Below, one piece after another: positions 1 to 9,093 of a stretch of DNA of 64,000 bases. The first letter of the stretch is position 1. Each line of letters opens with the position of its first letter. Location of the stretch: contig CACZGS010000001.1 in NCBI GenBank assembly GCA_902780785.1, forward strand, positions 1-64,000. Direction: 5' to 3'. Below the pieces are notes generated by a model. It was not told the DNA's origin, ran no database searches, and saw nothing but the letters and a program-made list of their open reading frames with translations. The stretch comes from Oscillospiraceae bacterium (lineage in GTDB: Bacteria; Bacillota; Clostridia; Saccharofermentanales; Saccharofermentanaceae). A program made the position numbers and the translations under genes.

Positions 1-105
1 GTCGAGTTAGTTTCTACTCTGTCTCACTGTTGTACTTGAATAATACAACCGTGATAGCTTTCACATTGCCCCTGTTTTACTTTTTATCATGCCTCCTATA
101 TGGGT

Positions 106-159
106 GGCAGATCACGCGGCCTTCCACAGTTATAGACGGCAGATCATGCGGCCTTCCAC
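106..159. repeat. Short direct repeat (two 22-bp copies)
   Basis: Copies at 106-127 and 138-159 are identical except for one base (C/T at the tenth position) and lie 32 bp apart. The second copy covers the last codons and stop of the minus-strand flavoprotein gene; the first lies just beyond its stop. This looks like a small tandem duplication of the gene's 3' end. No function is evident. Confidence 0.7.
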
Positions 160-838
160 GGCCTGGTCTTATCAAGCCAGCCCTGTTCCTGCCAGTATTT
201 TCTTTCTTCTTCTCCTGCGCCCATGCCTTTTTGCTGCATCATGCGCATCATCGAAAAGATAAAGCGCGTCTTTATGCCTGCATGAGCTTTTGAATTCTTG
301 AGCTTTTTCGCGAGCGCAGCCATATCTTTATTGATCTTTTCTTTAAGCTCGGGCTTTATATGCTCCCAGTCCGTGGCTTGTATAGCTTTGCCATAACTTT
401 TTACGTATGGGACGCCCCAGTAAAGAAGTGTATTTGTGATATCTTTTATGGCTGATCCGGCGCCGGCGCCTGCGGCAGTCGATATGACAACGGCCTTTTT
501 TGAGAACATGGATGCACGGGGTTTGTGCGACATCCAGTAGGTGAATGTGAGATCGATAAAAGCCTTCATCGGAGCGGATGTGCGCATGCAGTAAGTCGGT
601 GTTGTGAAGATGAGCAGATCGGACTTTTCGACGGCATCCATTATGTGTTTTTTCTCTTCGAAAAATGGACAAAGAGATTCATCCTTTATGCAGCTGCAGC
701 AGCCTGTGCAGAAGTGGTTCAGATCCCTTGGAAGGAAGAATTCGTGAACTTCATTTTCGCCGAGATTTCCGACAAGGATCTTCCCGATGTTATATGTGCT
801 CCTTTGTGATTTTGTCCGTTGATTACAGTAATTATCAT
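144..838 (-). pseudogene. NADPH-dependent FMN reductase / flavodoxin-fold protein, frameshifted
   Basis: Members of this family bind FMN and reduce small substrates with NAD(P)H. The intact part (from about 641 down to 144) carries a flavodoxin-like core with the TTPTYCMRTSAPMKAF segment. The true start is an ATG at 838-836, which overlaps the stop of the upstream tetR-type gene as TGATG. From there the reading begins MIITVINGQNHKG and then breaks near 798-802. Restoring one A there gives the expected phosphate-binding loop (GSTYNIGK) and a Cys-rich stretch (CTGCCSC), followed by the rest of the protein in frame, about 231 residues in all. It is either a real single-base deletion or a sequencing error. 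Coupling to the regulator suggests it is the regulator's target. Confidence 0.75.
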
Positions 839-1455
839 CAGTTTTCTCTCCCGTAGATCCTGTCGAATTGTTTTATGTGGTCGTCGAGCAATTTCAATGC
901 TTCGGGTTCCCTGTCAGGTTCCCTGTCGCAGATCGTGAGCAGGTAATAGATCGGGGCGTAGAAGTGGAGTGTCATTATCTGTACGTTGTCAGTCTTGAGT
1001 ATGCCGGACGTTACCATGAATCCGAAAAGCATTCCCTGATAAGAGAGCGGATCGTCGACGTAGATCCTGGAATAGATCTTGGCAAGATCCTCATCGTGGA
1101 ACTGCTCTAGAGTCAGCATCTTTCTGAACTTTTGGTTGTAGTCGTCGTGAAGGAAATAGAGAAAGAATTGGCGGCCGAGTTTTAACAGTTGTTCTTCGGG
1201 CAGTCCTTTATATATTTCCGCATCGGCAACGGCATCCGATCCGTTGATCTGCATGGCCTTTGCCTGCTCCGCAAACCGCTGGTCCATAAGGTCTATGATG
1301 GCGTCGAAGATGGCCTTCTTGCTCTTGTAGTGCTTATAGAGGGAAGGTGCCTTGATGCCGACTGCTTCAGCGATGTCGCCGACAAAGACATTGGCATAGC
1401 CTTTCTCGGAGAAGAGGGTGAGCGCTTCGTCTAATATCCTTTGTTTTGTATCCAT
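838..1455 (-). CDS. TetR/AcrR family transcriptional repressor
   Basis: A 205-residue one-domain-plus-ligand-pocket repressor. Residues 1-55 match the TetR DNA-binding head, with the helix-turn-helix around DIAEAVGIKAPSLYKHYKSK. The C-terminal part is variable, as expected for the ligand and dimer domain. Its stop overlaps the start of the flavoprotein gene (TGATG), so the two are translationally coupled. The promoter region carries two matching palindromes placed over the core promoter, pointing to autorepression. The ligand cannot be read from the sequence; the neighbour suggests an electrophile, quinone or similar redox-active compound, but that is inference. Confidence 0.93.
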   Translation of the reverse strand: MDTKQRILDEALTLFSEKGYANVFVGDIAEAVGIKAPSLYKHYKSKKAIFDAIIDLMDQRFAEQAKAMQINGSDAVADAEIYKGLPEEQLLKLGRQFFLYFLHDDYNQKFRKMLTLEQFHDEDLAKIYSRIYVDDPLSYQGMLFGFMVTSGILKTDNVQIMTLHFYAPIYYLLTICDREPDREPEALKLLDDHIKQFDRIYGREN

Positions 1456-1475
1456 AATGACCTCTCGAAAATGTT

Positions 1476-1524
1476 GGCTAATTCAAATTAGCCAAATTAT
1501 AGCTAATCCGAATTAGCCTGTCAA
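1476..1524 (-). promoter_or_regulatory. Consensus promoter with two TetR-type operators
   Basis: On the minus strand a perfect -35 TTGACA (1524-1519) and -10 TATAAT (1501-1496) are separated by exactly 17 bp. One palindrome (GCTAAT/ATTAGC, 1502-1517) fills the spacer. A second (GGCTAATT/AATTAGCC, 1476-1493) sits just downstream of the -10. Their centres are 25 bp apart. Repressor binding at either would block RNA polymerase, so these are probably the operators of the adjacent TetR regulator. Confidence 0.9.
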
Positions 1525-1557
1525 GCGAAGAGGCTTGAAAGATCAACGCAAGATTCT

Positions 1558-1584
1558 TTGATTGAATTAAAAAAATGGTATAAT
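1558..1584 (+). promoter_or_regulatory. Promoter of small membrane protein gene
   Basis: TTGATT (1558-1563) and TATAAT (1579-1584) are 15 bp apart, with a TGG extension directly before the -10 (1576-1578), so the extended -10 probably compensates for the short spacer. The gene starts 43 bp downstream. Confidence 0.6.
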
Positions 1585-1626
1585 AATCGTTGGTAATCAA
1601 TTACGAATCTCTATCAGGGGGAAAAC

Positions 1627-1968
1627 ATGAGTAAAGGTGTCTATTTTATTTTCCAGATAATCTGGTCCATCATCGTTGCTTCTGTAGTCTGGTATTTCTA
1701 TCCGGCAAACGGCGCATTCGATTTCTCTTTCAAAACAGACTTCAAGGAAGCAGGCCTGTATTTTGTCTGCGGTGTTATTGCTTATCTGATCTTCACAGGC
1801 ATCCAGATGATCCTGGGAAGAGAGACGATAAGAAACTGGTCAAAGGGAATTCTCGTAGTTACGCTCATTCTCGCAGTGATCATGTTCGTGCTCGGAAAGT
1901 ATACAGAACAGTACGCAGTACAGATGCTGAACAGCACACTCGATCTGGGTCTGTTTATAGGACTGTAA
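1627..1968 (+). CDS. Small multi-pass membrane protein, paralogue of the gene at 25334
   Basis: 113 residues with three probable membrane segments (about residues 5-24, 42-63 and 73-93) and no recognised domain. A GGGGG ribosome site precedes the ATG. The N-terminus (MSKGVYFIFQIIWSII) is clearly related to the 107-residue protein encoded at 25334-25657 (MKKGTYFTIQIIWSFI), including the following VW-Y and FDF residues, so the two form a paralogous family. It is monocistronic, with its own promoter and a downstream hairpin terminator. Function unknown. Confidence 0.8.
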   Translation: MSKGVYFIFQIIWSIIVASVVWYFYPANGAFDFSFKTDFKEAGLYFVCGVIAYLIFTGIQMILGRETIRNWSKGILVVTLILAVIMFVLGKYTEQYAVQMLNSTLDLGLFIGL

Positions 1969-2014
1969 ATAACCGCTTTACAGATCCCGAAGCTTACAAC
2001 TGAATAACGATGAT

Positions 2015-2054
2015 ATCCCCTTTGAAAGAATTTTTCGAAGGGGATTATTATTCT
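2015..2054 (+). terminator. Rho-independent terminator
   Basis: A 13-bp stem (2015-2027 with 2033-2045, one G-T pair) closes a five-base loop and is followed by a T-rich tract. It ends the small membrane protein transcript. Confidence 0.65.
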
Positions 2055-2114
2055 TACGGAAAAACTCCCGCAAAGTCGTTGAGTTTGTCCCGTTATCCTA
2101 CAGTTTAAATACTG

Positions 2115-2120
2115 TATAAT
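2115..2120 (+). promoter_or_regulatory. Probable -10 element for the MoxR operon
   Basis: A perfect TATAAT lies 55 bp before the moxR start. The best -35 is weak (TTATCC, 2093-2098, 16 bp upstream). Confidence 0.4.
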
Positions 2121-2175
2121 CAAGAAGTATGAATCGGCAGGGTTCGTATTATTTCGAATTGAAAGGATCACGTTT

Positions 2176-3141
2176 ATGAATTCATTTTCCGAGAAGCTGA
2201 TCGGCAACGTAAACAAAGTCATCGTAGGTAAAGATAAGCAGATCGAATTGCTGCTCGTATCTCTTCTTGTAGGCGGCCACGTCCTGTTGGAAGACGTTCC
2301 CGGTACGGGAAAGACAAAGACCGCAAGAGCTCTCGCGCAGTCTTTGGATCTTGATTTCAGACGTGTCCAGTTTACTATTGACCTCTTGCCGTCTGACCTT
2401 ACAGGCATCAATTATTTCGACCGTCAGGCAAATGAATTCGTATTCCGTAAAGGTCCTGTCTTTACGAATATCCTTTTGGCAGACGAGATCAACCGTGCTA
2501 CCGCAAGGACCCAGTCGAGCCTTCTCGAGTGTATGGAGGAGAAGCAGGTTACGGTCGATGGTGATACCAGAAAACTCGATCTTCCTTTCCTTGTAATCGC
2601 TACACAGAATCCTGTCGAATCCCAGGGAACATTCCCGCTTCCGGAAGCGCAGCTTGACCGTTTCCTCATGATGCTCAAGATGGATTATCCTACACACGAT
2701 GAGAGCATCGAGATCCTTAAGAGATTTGCTACGGAAGATCCGCTCAATGACCTTTCCGCAGTAACGACAAGGGAAGAGATTAAAGAAATGCAGGAGAAGG
2801 CAAAGAACATCTTTGTATCCGATCTTCTCTACGATTATGCGACAAGATTAGTTGAAGCTACGAGAGAATCAGCAGACATCGCAGTCGGTGCGAGCCCCCG
2901 TGCACTTCTTGCTTTCGTTGCAGCTGCAAAGGCTCTGGCATTTGTCAGAGGCAGAAAGAACTGCATCCCGGATGATTTCAAGGAGCTTGCCGTTCCTGTC
3001 CTTGCACACCGCTTGACTCTCCGTTCACAGAGATCGCTTTCTGCTGACGGTAAGCTCATGGTAAAGCGTGACAGTGCGGAAGCTATCCTGCAGAAGATAC
3101 TGAATACTGTCTCATGCCCGACTGAGGACTTCAGCAAGTAA
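2176..3141 (+). CDS. MoxR-family AAA+ ATPase
   Basis: 321 residues, the usual length. Walker A is GTGKT near residues 44-50, Walker B is LLADEIN near 100-106, followed by sensor-1 (VIATQNP) and the C-terminal lid. MoxR ATPases act as chaperones that assemble or activate partner proteins, usually with a DUF58 protein encoded next door, as here. It is the first gene of a three-gene operon (MoxR, DUF58, DUF4129 membrane protein). The ATG is preceded by GAAAGGATCACG. Confidence 0.95.
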   Translation: MNSFSEKLIGNVNKVIVGKDKQIELLLVSLLVGGHVLLEDVPGTGKTKTARALAQSLDLDFRRVQFTIDLLPSDLTGINYFDRQANEFVFRKGPVFTNILLADEINRATARTQSSLLECMEEKQVTVDGDTRKLDLPFLVIATQNPVESQGTFPLPEAQLDRFLMMLKMDYPTHDESIEILKRFATEDPLNDLSAVTTREEIKEMQEKAKNIFVSDLLYDYATRLVEATRESADIAVGASPRALLAFVAAAKALAFVRGRKNCIPDDFKELAVPVLAHRLTLRSQRSLSADGKLMVKRDSAEAILQKILNTVSCPTEDFSK

Positions 3142-3153
3142 GTCTTTTCGCAG

Positions 3154-4284
3154 ATGGAAATAATCTTACTGATCATAATTCTTAGCCTGATATTTATAGT
3201 AGAGAACACCTACTATCATTATCATGCGCTCGATAATCTTGATCTTAAGGTTTTTTTCTCGAAAGATGTCGCGAACTTCGGTGAAGACATAGAACTCATT
3301 GAGGTTGCCGTGAACAAGAAGAGGCTTCCTCTGCCGTTCATTATCCTCAAGTTTGAATCGCCGAGGGGACTCGATTTTTATGACATGACCAATGTGTCGG
3401 CATCGGACCACATGTATCGTGAAGACATGCTCTCGATGAAACCGTGGTCAAAGCATACGCGCCGAATCAAGGTTCAGTGTGCCAAGCGCGGCTACTATAC
3501 TTTCCCCAAGGTCGGAATCACTACATCGGATCTCTTTCTTACATCGCGTTATAACACTATCTGTGAGAATACAGCGAATCTTGTTGTCCTGCCCGAGCTT
3601 TCCGACGGTGAATTTGTTGATACGCTGACATCGATCGCGCTGAGCGAACTTCAGTGCAGAAGGACTCTTCTTACTGATCCTTTCACGCTTGCGGGCATAC
3701 GTGAATATGTCACGACTGACCCGATGAATACAGTTAACTGGAAGGCAAGTGCCAAGACAGGCGAGCTGATGGTCAATCAGCGTGCTTCAACCAATGCTCC
3801 GAAGATCCACGTTTTCCTTAATCTTGAATACTATAACCAGAAGCGTTCGACTTCACTTCTCGAAAAGTCTATAAGCCTTGCTTACACATATATCAGCAGG
3901 CTCTACGAATGGGGCGTGGAGACATCGCTCTTCACCAACGGTCGTGATGCTGTATCAGGTGCGCCCTTGGTATCTGAAGCTGCAGCCAGTGCACATGAAC
4001 TCGAGAAGAAAGCGATCATTCTCGGCAGGATCGATCTTAAGCAGCCTGCCGTACCTTTTACCGAGATATTCGAAAAGTATATTGAGCTGACTGACCATGA
4101 TGACTTTATCGTTGTGATCTCACCTCAGTCAAATGCAGGTTTCTGCACGCTTATATCAGATGCAAAGATGCGCCGTCCGGCTCTTAACTGGATAATGCCG
4201 AGCTACAAGCTTACGCCTGCAGTCGATCTTAACCCGGATATCGCTTCTTCGTACATGAGATGGGAGGTGAAGGGCCATGACTGA
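3154..4284 (+). CDS. DUF58 domain-containing protein
   Basis: 376 residues. One N-terminal membrane segment (about 1-16) is followed by a beta-rich region and the DUF58 signature around DPFTLAGIREYVTTDP and NWKASAKTGELMV, typical of this vWA-related family. DUF58 proteins are the standard partners of MoxR ATPases and are thought to work in envelope-associated assemblies. The gene begins 12 bp after moxR and overlaps the next gene by 8 bp, so it is certainly co-translated with both. There is no clear ribosome site of its own, consistent with coupling. Confidence 0.92.
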   Translation: MEIILLIIILSLIFIVENTYYHYHALDNLDLKVFFSKDVANFGEDIELIEVAVNKKRLPLPFIILKFESPRGLDFYDMTNVSASDHMYREDMLSMKPWSKHTRRIKVQCAKRGYYTFPKVGITTSDLFLTSRYNTICENTANLVVLPELSDGEFVDTLTSIALSELQCRRTLLTDPFTLAGIREYVTTDPMNTVNWKASAKTGELMVNQRASTNAPKIHVFLNLEYYNQKRSTSLLEKSISLAYTYISRLYEWGVETSLFTNGRDAVSGAPLVSEAAASAHELEKKAIILGRIDLKQPAVPFTEIFEKYIELTDHDDFIVVISPQSNAGFCTLISDAKMRRPALNWIMPSYKLTPAVDLNPDIASSYMRWEVKGHD

Positions 4285-5596
4285 TGATCCCCGCTATGTT
4301 GCTCCCAAAGCTCATGCTAAAAAGGAAAGAGATGTTGTAGTTCGTGACAACCTTCTTTCCGAGTGCCTGCTGTCTCTTATAACTGCGATTACCATAATCT
4401 CATGCCTGATGATCATCAGGGTCTATGTCACCTCGATCAAGCTCAGTATGTATTCGCCGTATATACTGCTGCTCTTAGCGCTCATGCATACCTTTATCAG
4501 GAGAAGCAATCTTAAGAATGTTGTCATTAATCTTGTCGTTCAGTTAGCGGTATCTGTCGTATTTTATATTGCAGTATATAACATATCGATCTTCGGATTC
4601 GCTCTTGACGGAAGGACCAGATTCTACCTGGTCATGCTGGTGGTCGTGGAAACACTGTTCTCGCTCATTTACAGGCTAAAGCCCACTTATTCTGCTGCTG
4701 ACCTGCAAGTGATATTTTTCCCTGCAGCTGCACACTTACTCGGATGGCTCTTCTTCAAGTTCAGTGAGTCGGAGGCATATTCCAATTCCAAATTCAGAAA
4801 ATGGGACGTTACAATAGAACTTGCAACTGAAAGGGTCCAGTTCGCGAGACTTCTCGTTATAAATGCTGCGATAATTGCGGTAATGTTCCTTGTTATGCGT
4901 CAGCTTGCGGTCTTCGATAAAAAGTATTACCACTCGATACAAAAGAAGTCCCAGTCTAATCTGATGCTCAAGAAACAGAACTACATAACCGTAATAGCCC
5001 ATCTGGTAATCGTTCTGCTTACTTTCGGAGCTATTCTGATCTTCCCGTATACTGCCGCTTTAAGACTGTTCTGGAAAATTGCCAATGCGATAGCGAGATT
5101 CTTTAATTTCCTGTTCTCGCTCCTTATGAAGATCGATACCGGTGATCTGGGTTCTGACCTGGCTGAGGAATCGATCAGTGCCGAAATGGTGGTTGAGGAT
5201 AATCCGCTGACCAATGTCGTTCTCACGATCATTGCCATCGTCGGCGTCATAATATTATTGGGTATTATCATGATCATAGCGACCCGCGTGATCAAGAATT
5301 CCATTAAGTATGCCGAGAAGAATGATGCGGGTGATGATTCTATAATCGATATCATTGAGAGTATCGGATCCATGAAGAATAAGTTTGCCAGAAAGAACCG
5401 CGATTTCGGTTCCGGATATGAGCGGCGCATTCGAAAACAGTTCTACGACAAGACCCGTAATGCAATGAAGAAGGGTCTTCCGGTCGGCGATTCATCGACT
5501 CCCGGACAGATCGAGACAGTCCTTCTTGATTATGGTGACGAAGAAATCTCTGAACTCAGGCAGGAATATGAGAAAGTCCGTTACGGACAGCAGTGA
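4277..5596 (+). CDS. Membrane protein with C-terminal DUF4129-like domain
   Basis: 439 residues. About six membrane segments lie in two blocks (roughly 25-160 and 195-350, the last near 315-337), followed by a cytoplasmic tail. The tail (about 370-439) resembles DUF4129, with the GLPVGDSSTPGQIE stretch and the terminal YEKVRYG motif. In many MoxR/DUF58 operons the third gene is a large transglutaminase-core membrane protein ending in this domain. Here the transglutaminase core is absent and no Cys-His-Asp triad is visible. It overlaps the DUF58 gene by 8 bp. Confidence 0.75.
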   Translation: MTDDPRYVAPKAHAKKERDVVVRDNLLSECLLSLITAITIISCLMIIRVYVTSIKLSMYSPYILLLLALMHTFIRRSNLKNVVINLVVQLAVSVVFYIAVYNISIFGFALDGRTRFYLVMLVVVETLFSLIYRLKPTYSAADLQVIFFPAAAHLLGWLFFKFSESEAYSNSKFRKWDVTIELATERVQFARLLVINAAIIAVMFLVMRQLAVFDKKYYHSIQKKSQSNLMLKKQNYITVIAHLVIVLLTFGAILIFPYTAALRLFWKIANAIARFFNFLFSLLMKIDTGDLGSDLAEESISAEMVVEDNPLTNVVLTIIAIVGVIILLGIIMIIATRVIKNSIKYAEKNDAGDDSIIDIIESIGSMKNKFARKNRDFGSGYERRIRKQFYDKTRNAMKKGLPVGDSSTPGQIETVLLDYGDEEISELRQEYEKVRYGQQ

Positions 5597-5668
5597 GTGA
5601 CATGCGTCCGCAAAAATGCTATTCTTAATGCCGAAAAATCAATCCGGTTTGAGTTTTAGGAGTTTGTT

Positions 5669-6610
5669 ATGTTATATGCTTTGGCGCTGATCCCTGTTGC
5701 AGGACTTTTGGTCTTCATCTATTTCAATGACAAGAAGGAGAAGGAACCGTTCGGTCTTCTCGTAGGCTTGTTCTTTGCGGGAATGGGAACGATCGTTACC
5801 GCAATAATCGCCGAACTTATCGGAGGTGCGATCCTCGGCACTGTTTTCCCGTCAGATACAATTATAGGCGGCATCCTGGATGCCATGCTGATCGTAGCGC
5901 CTGCGGAAGAACTCGGAAAATTCCTTGTATTATGGATCATCACATGGAAAAACAAGAACTTCAATTACAACTATGATGCGATCGTTTATGCGGTCTTCGT
6001 ATCGCTCGGATTCGCGGCTTTGGAGAATATAACTTACGTCTTCGGAAGCGGTATCGGAACAGCTTTGCTGCGTATGTTCACGGCAGTTCCCGGACACGCA
6101 TGCTTTGCAGTATTCATGGGCTTCTTCTACAGCAAGGCAAAGTATGCCAGCCTTACGAAGAAGAAAGGTGCCTGCGCAGGATTCATTGTACTTTCAATGC
6201 TCCTCCCGATCATTATCCACGGTATCTATGACGCCATCTTAATGGGCGGCGGCTCATCGGATATTCCGGTACTGTCAGGCTTAAGCCTTGTTATCTGGAT
6301 CGGTTTTGTTATCGCGCTGTTCGTTGTTTCCTGCATCCTGATCGTAAAGACTTCAAGAAACGATTTCTGCATTGTATCTTTGCCCGTACCCGAAGGAACC
6401 GGAATGGTACAGACGATCTACAAACCGAGTGTCATCGGCGGCTGGACATGCTCCTGCGGAAGCGTAAACCAGCTGAATTTCTGCCCGAAATGCGGAAGCC
6501 AGCGCCCGATATCCACAACATGGTACTGTCCCGTTTGTTCGACTCCTTCAGCCTTCAATTTCTGCGGCCACTGCGGCTGCCCGAGGCCTCAGCCTACATC
6601 TCAGTTCTGA
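5669..6610 (+). CDS. PrsW-family intramembrane protease with two C-terminal zinc ribbons
   Basis: 313 residues. The first ~225 form a polytopic PrsW (CPBP-related glutamic protease) core with the key Glu pair (E80-E81, in APAEELGKF), the FAALENITY and GHACFAVFMG segments and the IIHGIYDAIL motif. In Bacillus, PrsW cuts an anti-sigma factor. After the last membrane helix come two CxC/CxxC zinc-ribbon units (CSCGS...CPKCGS and CPVCST...CGHCGC) that probably lie in the cytoplasm. The start has a TTAGGAG site 6 bp upstream. The substrate is not evident; no sigma/anti-sigma pair is adjacent. Confidence 0.88.
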   Translation: MLYALALIPVAGLLVFIYFNDKKEKEPFGLLVGLFFAGMGTIVTAIIAELIGGAILGTVFPSDTIIGGILDAMLIVAPAEELGKFLVLWIITWKNKNFNYNYDAIVYAVFVSLGFAALENITYVFGSGIGTALLRMFTAVPGHACFAVFMGFFYSKAKYASLTKKKGACAGFIVLSMLLPIIIHGIYDAILMGGGSSDIPVLSGLSLVIWIGFVIALFVVSCILIVKTSRNDFCIVSLPVPEGTGMVQTIYKPSVIGGWTCSCGSVNQLNFCPKCGSQRPISTTWYCPVCSTPSAFNFCGHCGCPRPQPTSQF

Positions 6611-6637
6611 TTGCACTTGACCAATTGTCAATCGAGG

Positions 6638-6668
6638 TTGATAATTTGCCTATCAGGTTATTTATAAA
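6638..6668 (+). promoter_or_regulatory. Candidate promoter for HD-GYP gene
   Basis: TTGATA (6638-6643) and TATAAA (6663-6668) with a 19-bp spacer, about 30 bp before the start codon. Confidence 0.4.
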
Positions 6669-6698
6669 TTCTTTTTGATATAAAAGAAGGCACTTGGT

Positions 6699-9083
6699 TT
6701 GGCAAATACTTTGATCGGATTTTTGGAGTCTCATCAGGAAGACATCATGATGGTCCTGAGTGCAATGTGCGGCATTATTGCCGTATTTGTTCTGATGATG
6801 AGATCATTGCCTCAGAAGAGGCGTATAGCCCTTCTGGCAGTAGAGATCTGCGCGATGTTCATCATGATCGCCGACTGCCTTGCGTACGCTTACAGAGGCA
6901 ATCCTTCCGAGACCGGTTACTGGGTCGTCAGGATAAGTAATTTTACGGTCTTTTTCCTGAATATCGGAATCTTGTATGCTTTTAATGCCTATCTCGTAAA
7001 TCTTTATGAAGATGCGAATAATGACAAGGGATTCAAGAGACTTAAGGTAGTCGATTATCTGGGCGTTGCCGGAGTTGTAATGCTCATCGTGTCCCAGTTC
7101 ACGGGATTGTATTACACGTTTGATGCTTCCAACACATATCAGAGAGGCCCCGGGTTCTTTATCTGCTACCTGATCCCTGCGGCAATGCTGATCATTCAGA
7201 TAACGGTCATCGTTCAGAGCTTCAAAAAGCTGCACAGGACAATGAGCGTATCTTTGCTGCTGTTCTCGATCCTTCCGATCGTGGCTTCGGTACTGCAGAT
7301 GGTATTTTACGGACTGTCACTTATCAATACAACAATTGCAGCGATGGCATTATTGCTGTATCTTTTCGCGCTCAAGGACATGAATGAGACATATGCCCAT
7401 GCAAATGACTTAAGGATCGAACTCCTTACGGCAGAGCAGCAGAGCATGAAGAGACTTTTCGAGCAGACGGCAGAAGCGCTTGCAAGCGCTATCGATGCCA
7501 AGGACAAATATACACATGGTCACTCCGCACGAGTCGCCGGTTATTCGAAGATGATCGCCAAGATGATCGGCAAGGACGAGAAAGAATGCGAAGAGATATA
7601 TTATGCGGCGTTACTCCACGATATAGGTAAAATAGGTGTCTCGGATGAGATCATTAATAAAAACGGTAAGCTGACTCCTGAGGAGTATGAAGCGATCAAG
7701 CAGCATACTGTTATAGGAAAGCAGATCTTATCCAGTATCGTGGAGTTCCCGCATTTAAGCATCGGTGCCAATCACCATCACGAGCGTTTCGACGGAAGAG
7801 GTTATCCCGATAAGCTCAAGGGCGATGATATTCCTGAGCTCGCGAGGATCATTGCCGTAGCTGATGCCTATGATGCCATGACTTCGAAAAGAAGCTACAG
7901 AGACCCGCTTCCACAGGCAACCGTAAGACAGATCCTGATAGAAGAAATGGGCGCGCAGTTCGATCCCGAATTTGCGACGCAGATGGTCCACATCATCGAC
8001 AGGGACCAGGAATACAACATGCGCGAGAAGGAAGACATCAAGGAGTTTTCCGGCAACGATGAATTCGATTTCGAAGCTGACCGCGCATTCCATACTGAGG
8101 GCATAATCAACATCCCTAATATCGACATGAAGATCCATGTCAGGATATCTCCTCTGGAAGATCACAGTGAAGATGAGTGCGCGCCGGTAATAGTTCTTTT
8201 CGATTCATTGGACGGAAGAGTCCATGATACGGAAAAACTAAGGGAAGAGCTGCTCTATACCGAATATGCGGTGCTCGGTTACGACGGCACTTTCGACCTT
8301 GGCGAAGCGAGAATGATCGTACCGAAGATCACGGAGAAAGGCCCGCTGTCAAAGGTCTGCGGCGAATATGATATTGAGTCGGTCAGGGTAAAAGACCATC
8401 TCCTGCTTAAGATCATAAGCAGCGACAGGCTCATTGAATACACGGTCGCGCTTACTGACAGCACCAGATATTGCTATATAAGTTTCTCCGGTGCCAACTA
8501 TCACATCGAAGTAACTTCCATCAAGCGTTCCGAAGAAAGAGTAGCGGATGATTATATTCCGCGTATCGCTGACCTTGTTTCCTATATCAAAGGAGAAGCG
8601 GGAAATGTTCCCAACGTTCAGATCGACGGTTACCGTATGGATTCTACGGCAGGTGTTCTGTTAAAGGATTCCATGGAGATAGATTTCCATACGATGAGCC
8701 TTCCTACAGCAAGACTTATCTGGCATTGTCCGTTCGTCTGTCTCTTTAATTCCACTAACGGAAAAGTATCCGATGATGACTACAAAGAGTTCGCGCTGAT
8801 CAGATTCGACGGCGAGGTCTGGGAGACGGACGATTATGCCGACAACGACATCATCATCAACAAGAACGATGATTTCGACGGCTGGGATAAATGGAAGAAG
8901 CTCAACAAGGACGGCATGGACTGCCATGTCCATCTTAAGCGCGACGGCAAGAAGATAACTATGACCACGGAGAACGGCGGTATTTTCCTCAAGTGCATCA
9001 CGACAATAAAGACTGATGATGAAGATGTTTACGTGGCTCTCACCGGCGACCAGATCGCGCTTGCAAAGATATTCTTCTCTTAA
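6699..9083 (+). CDS. Membrane HD-GYP phosphodiesterase-like protein with duplicated C-terminal domain
   Basis: 794 residues from a TTG start chosen because an AAGAAGG site sits 8 bp upstream. The N-terminal ~230 residues hold about seven membrane helices. A short coiled linker leads to an HD-GYP domain (about 250-430) with HDIGKIG at 307 and the full GYP signature (HHERFDGRGYP) near 358-368, so cyclic-di-GMP hydrolysis is expected. Residues ~460-794 are unusual: two beta-rich segments share a P-V-LF-S--G-V pattern near residues 494 and 675, so the tail looks like a tandem duplication of a ~170-residue domain I do not recognise. The C-terminal half probably senses or binds something. Confidence 0.9.
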   Translation: MANTLIGFLESHQEDIMMVLSAMCGIIAVFVLMMRSLPQKRRIALLAVEICAMFIMIADCLAYAYRGNPSETGYWVVRISNFTVFFLNIGILYAFNAYLVNLYEDANNDKGFKRLKVVDYLGVAGVVMLIVSQFTGLYYTFDASNTYQRGPGFFICYLIPAAMLIIQITVIVQSFKKLHRTMSVSLLLFSILPIVASVLQMVFYGLSLINTTIAAMALLLYLFALKDMNETYAHANDLRIELLTAEQQSMKRLFEQTAEALASAIDAKDKYTHGHSARVAGYSKMIAKMIGKDEKECEEIYYAALLHDIGKIGVSDEIINKNGKLTPEEYEAIKQHTVIGKQILSSIVEFPHLSIGANHHHERFDGRGYPDKLKGDDIPELARIIAVADAYDAMTSKRSYRDPLPQATVRQILIEEMGAQFDPEFATQMVHIIDRDQEYNMREKEDIKEFSGNDEFDFEADRAFHTEGIINIPNIDMKIHVRISPLEDHSEDECAPVIVLFDSLDGRVHDTEKLREELLYTEYAVLGYDGTFDLGEARMIVPKITEKGPLSKVCGEYDIESVRVKDHLLLKIISSDRLIEYTVALTDSTRYCYISFSGANYHIEVTSIKRSEERVADDYIPRIADLVSYIKGEAGNVPNVQIDGYRMDSTAGVLLKDSMEIDFHTMSLPTARLIWHCPFVCLFNSTNGKVSDDDYKEFALIRFDGEVWETDDYADNDIIINKNDDFDGWDKWKKLNKDGMDCHVHLKRDGKKITMTTENGGIFLKCITTIKTDDEDVYVALTGDQIALAKIFFS

Positions 9084-9093
9084 ATATTTTTGC

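Noticed and set aside
30..293. Open frame on the plus strand at the window start
   Set aside because: No ribosome site or homology; it runs antisense through the flavoprotein gene.
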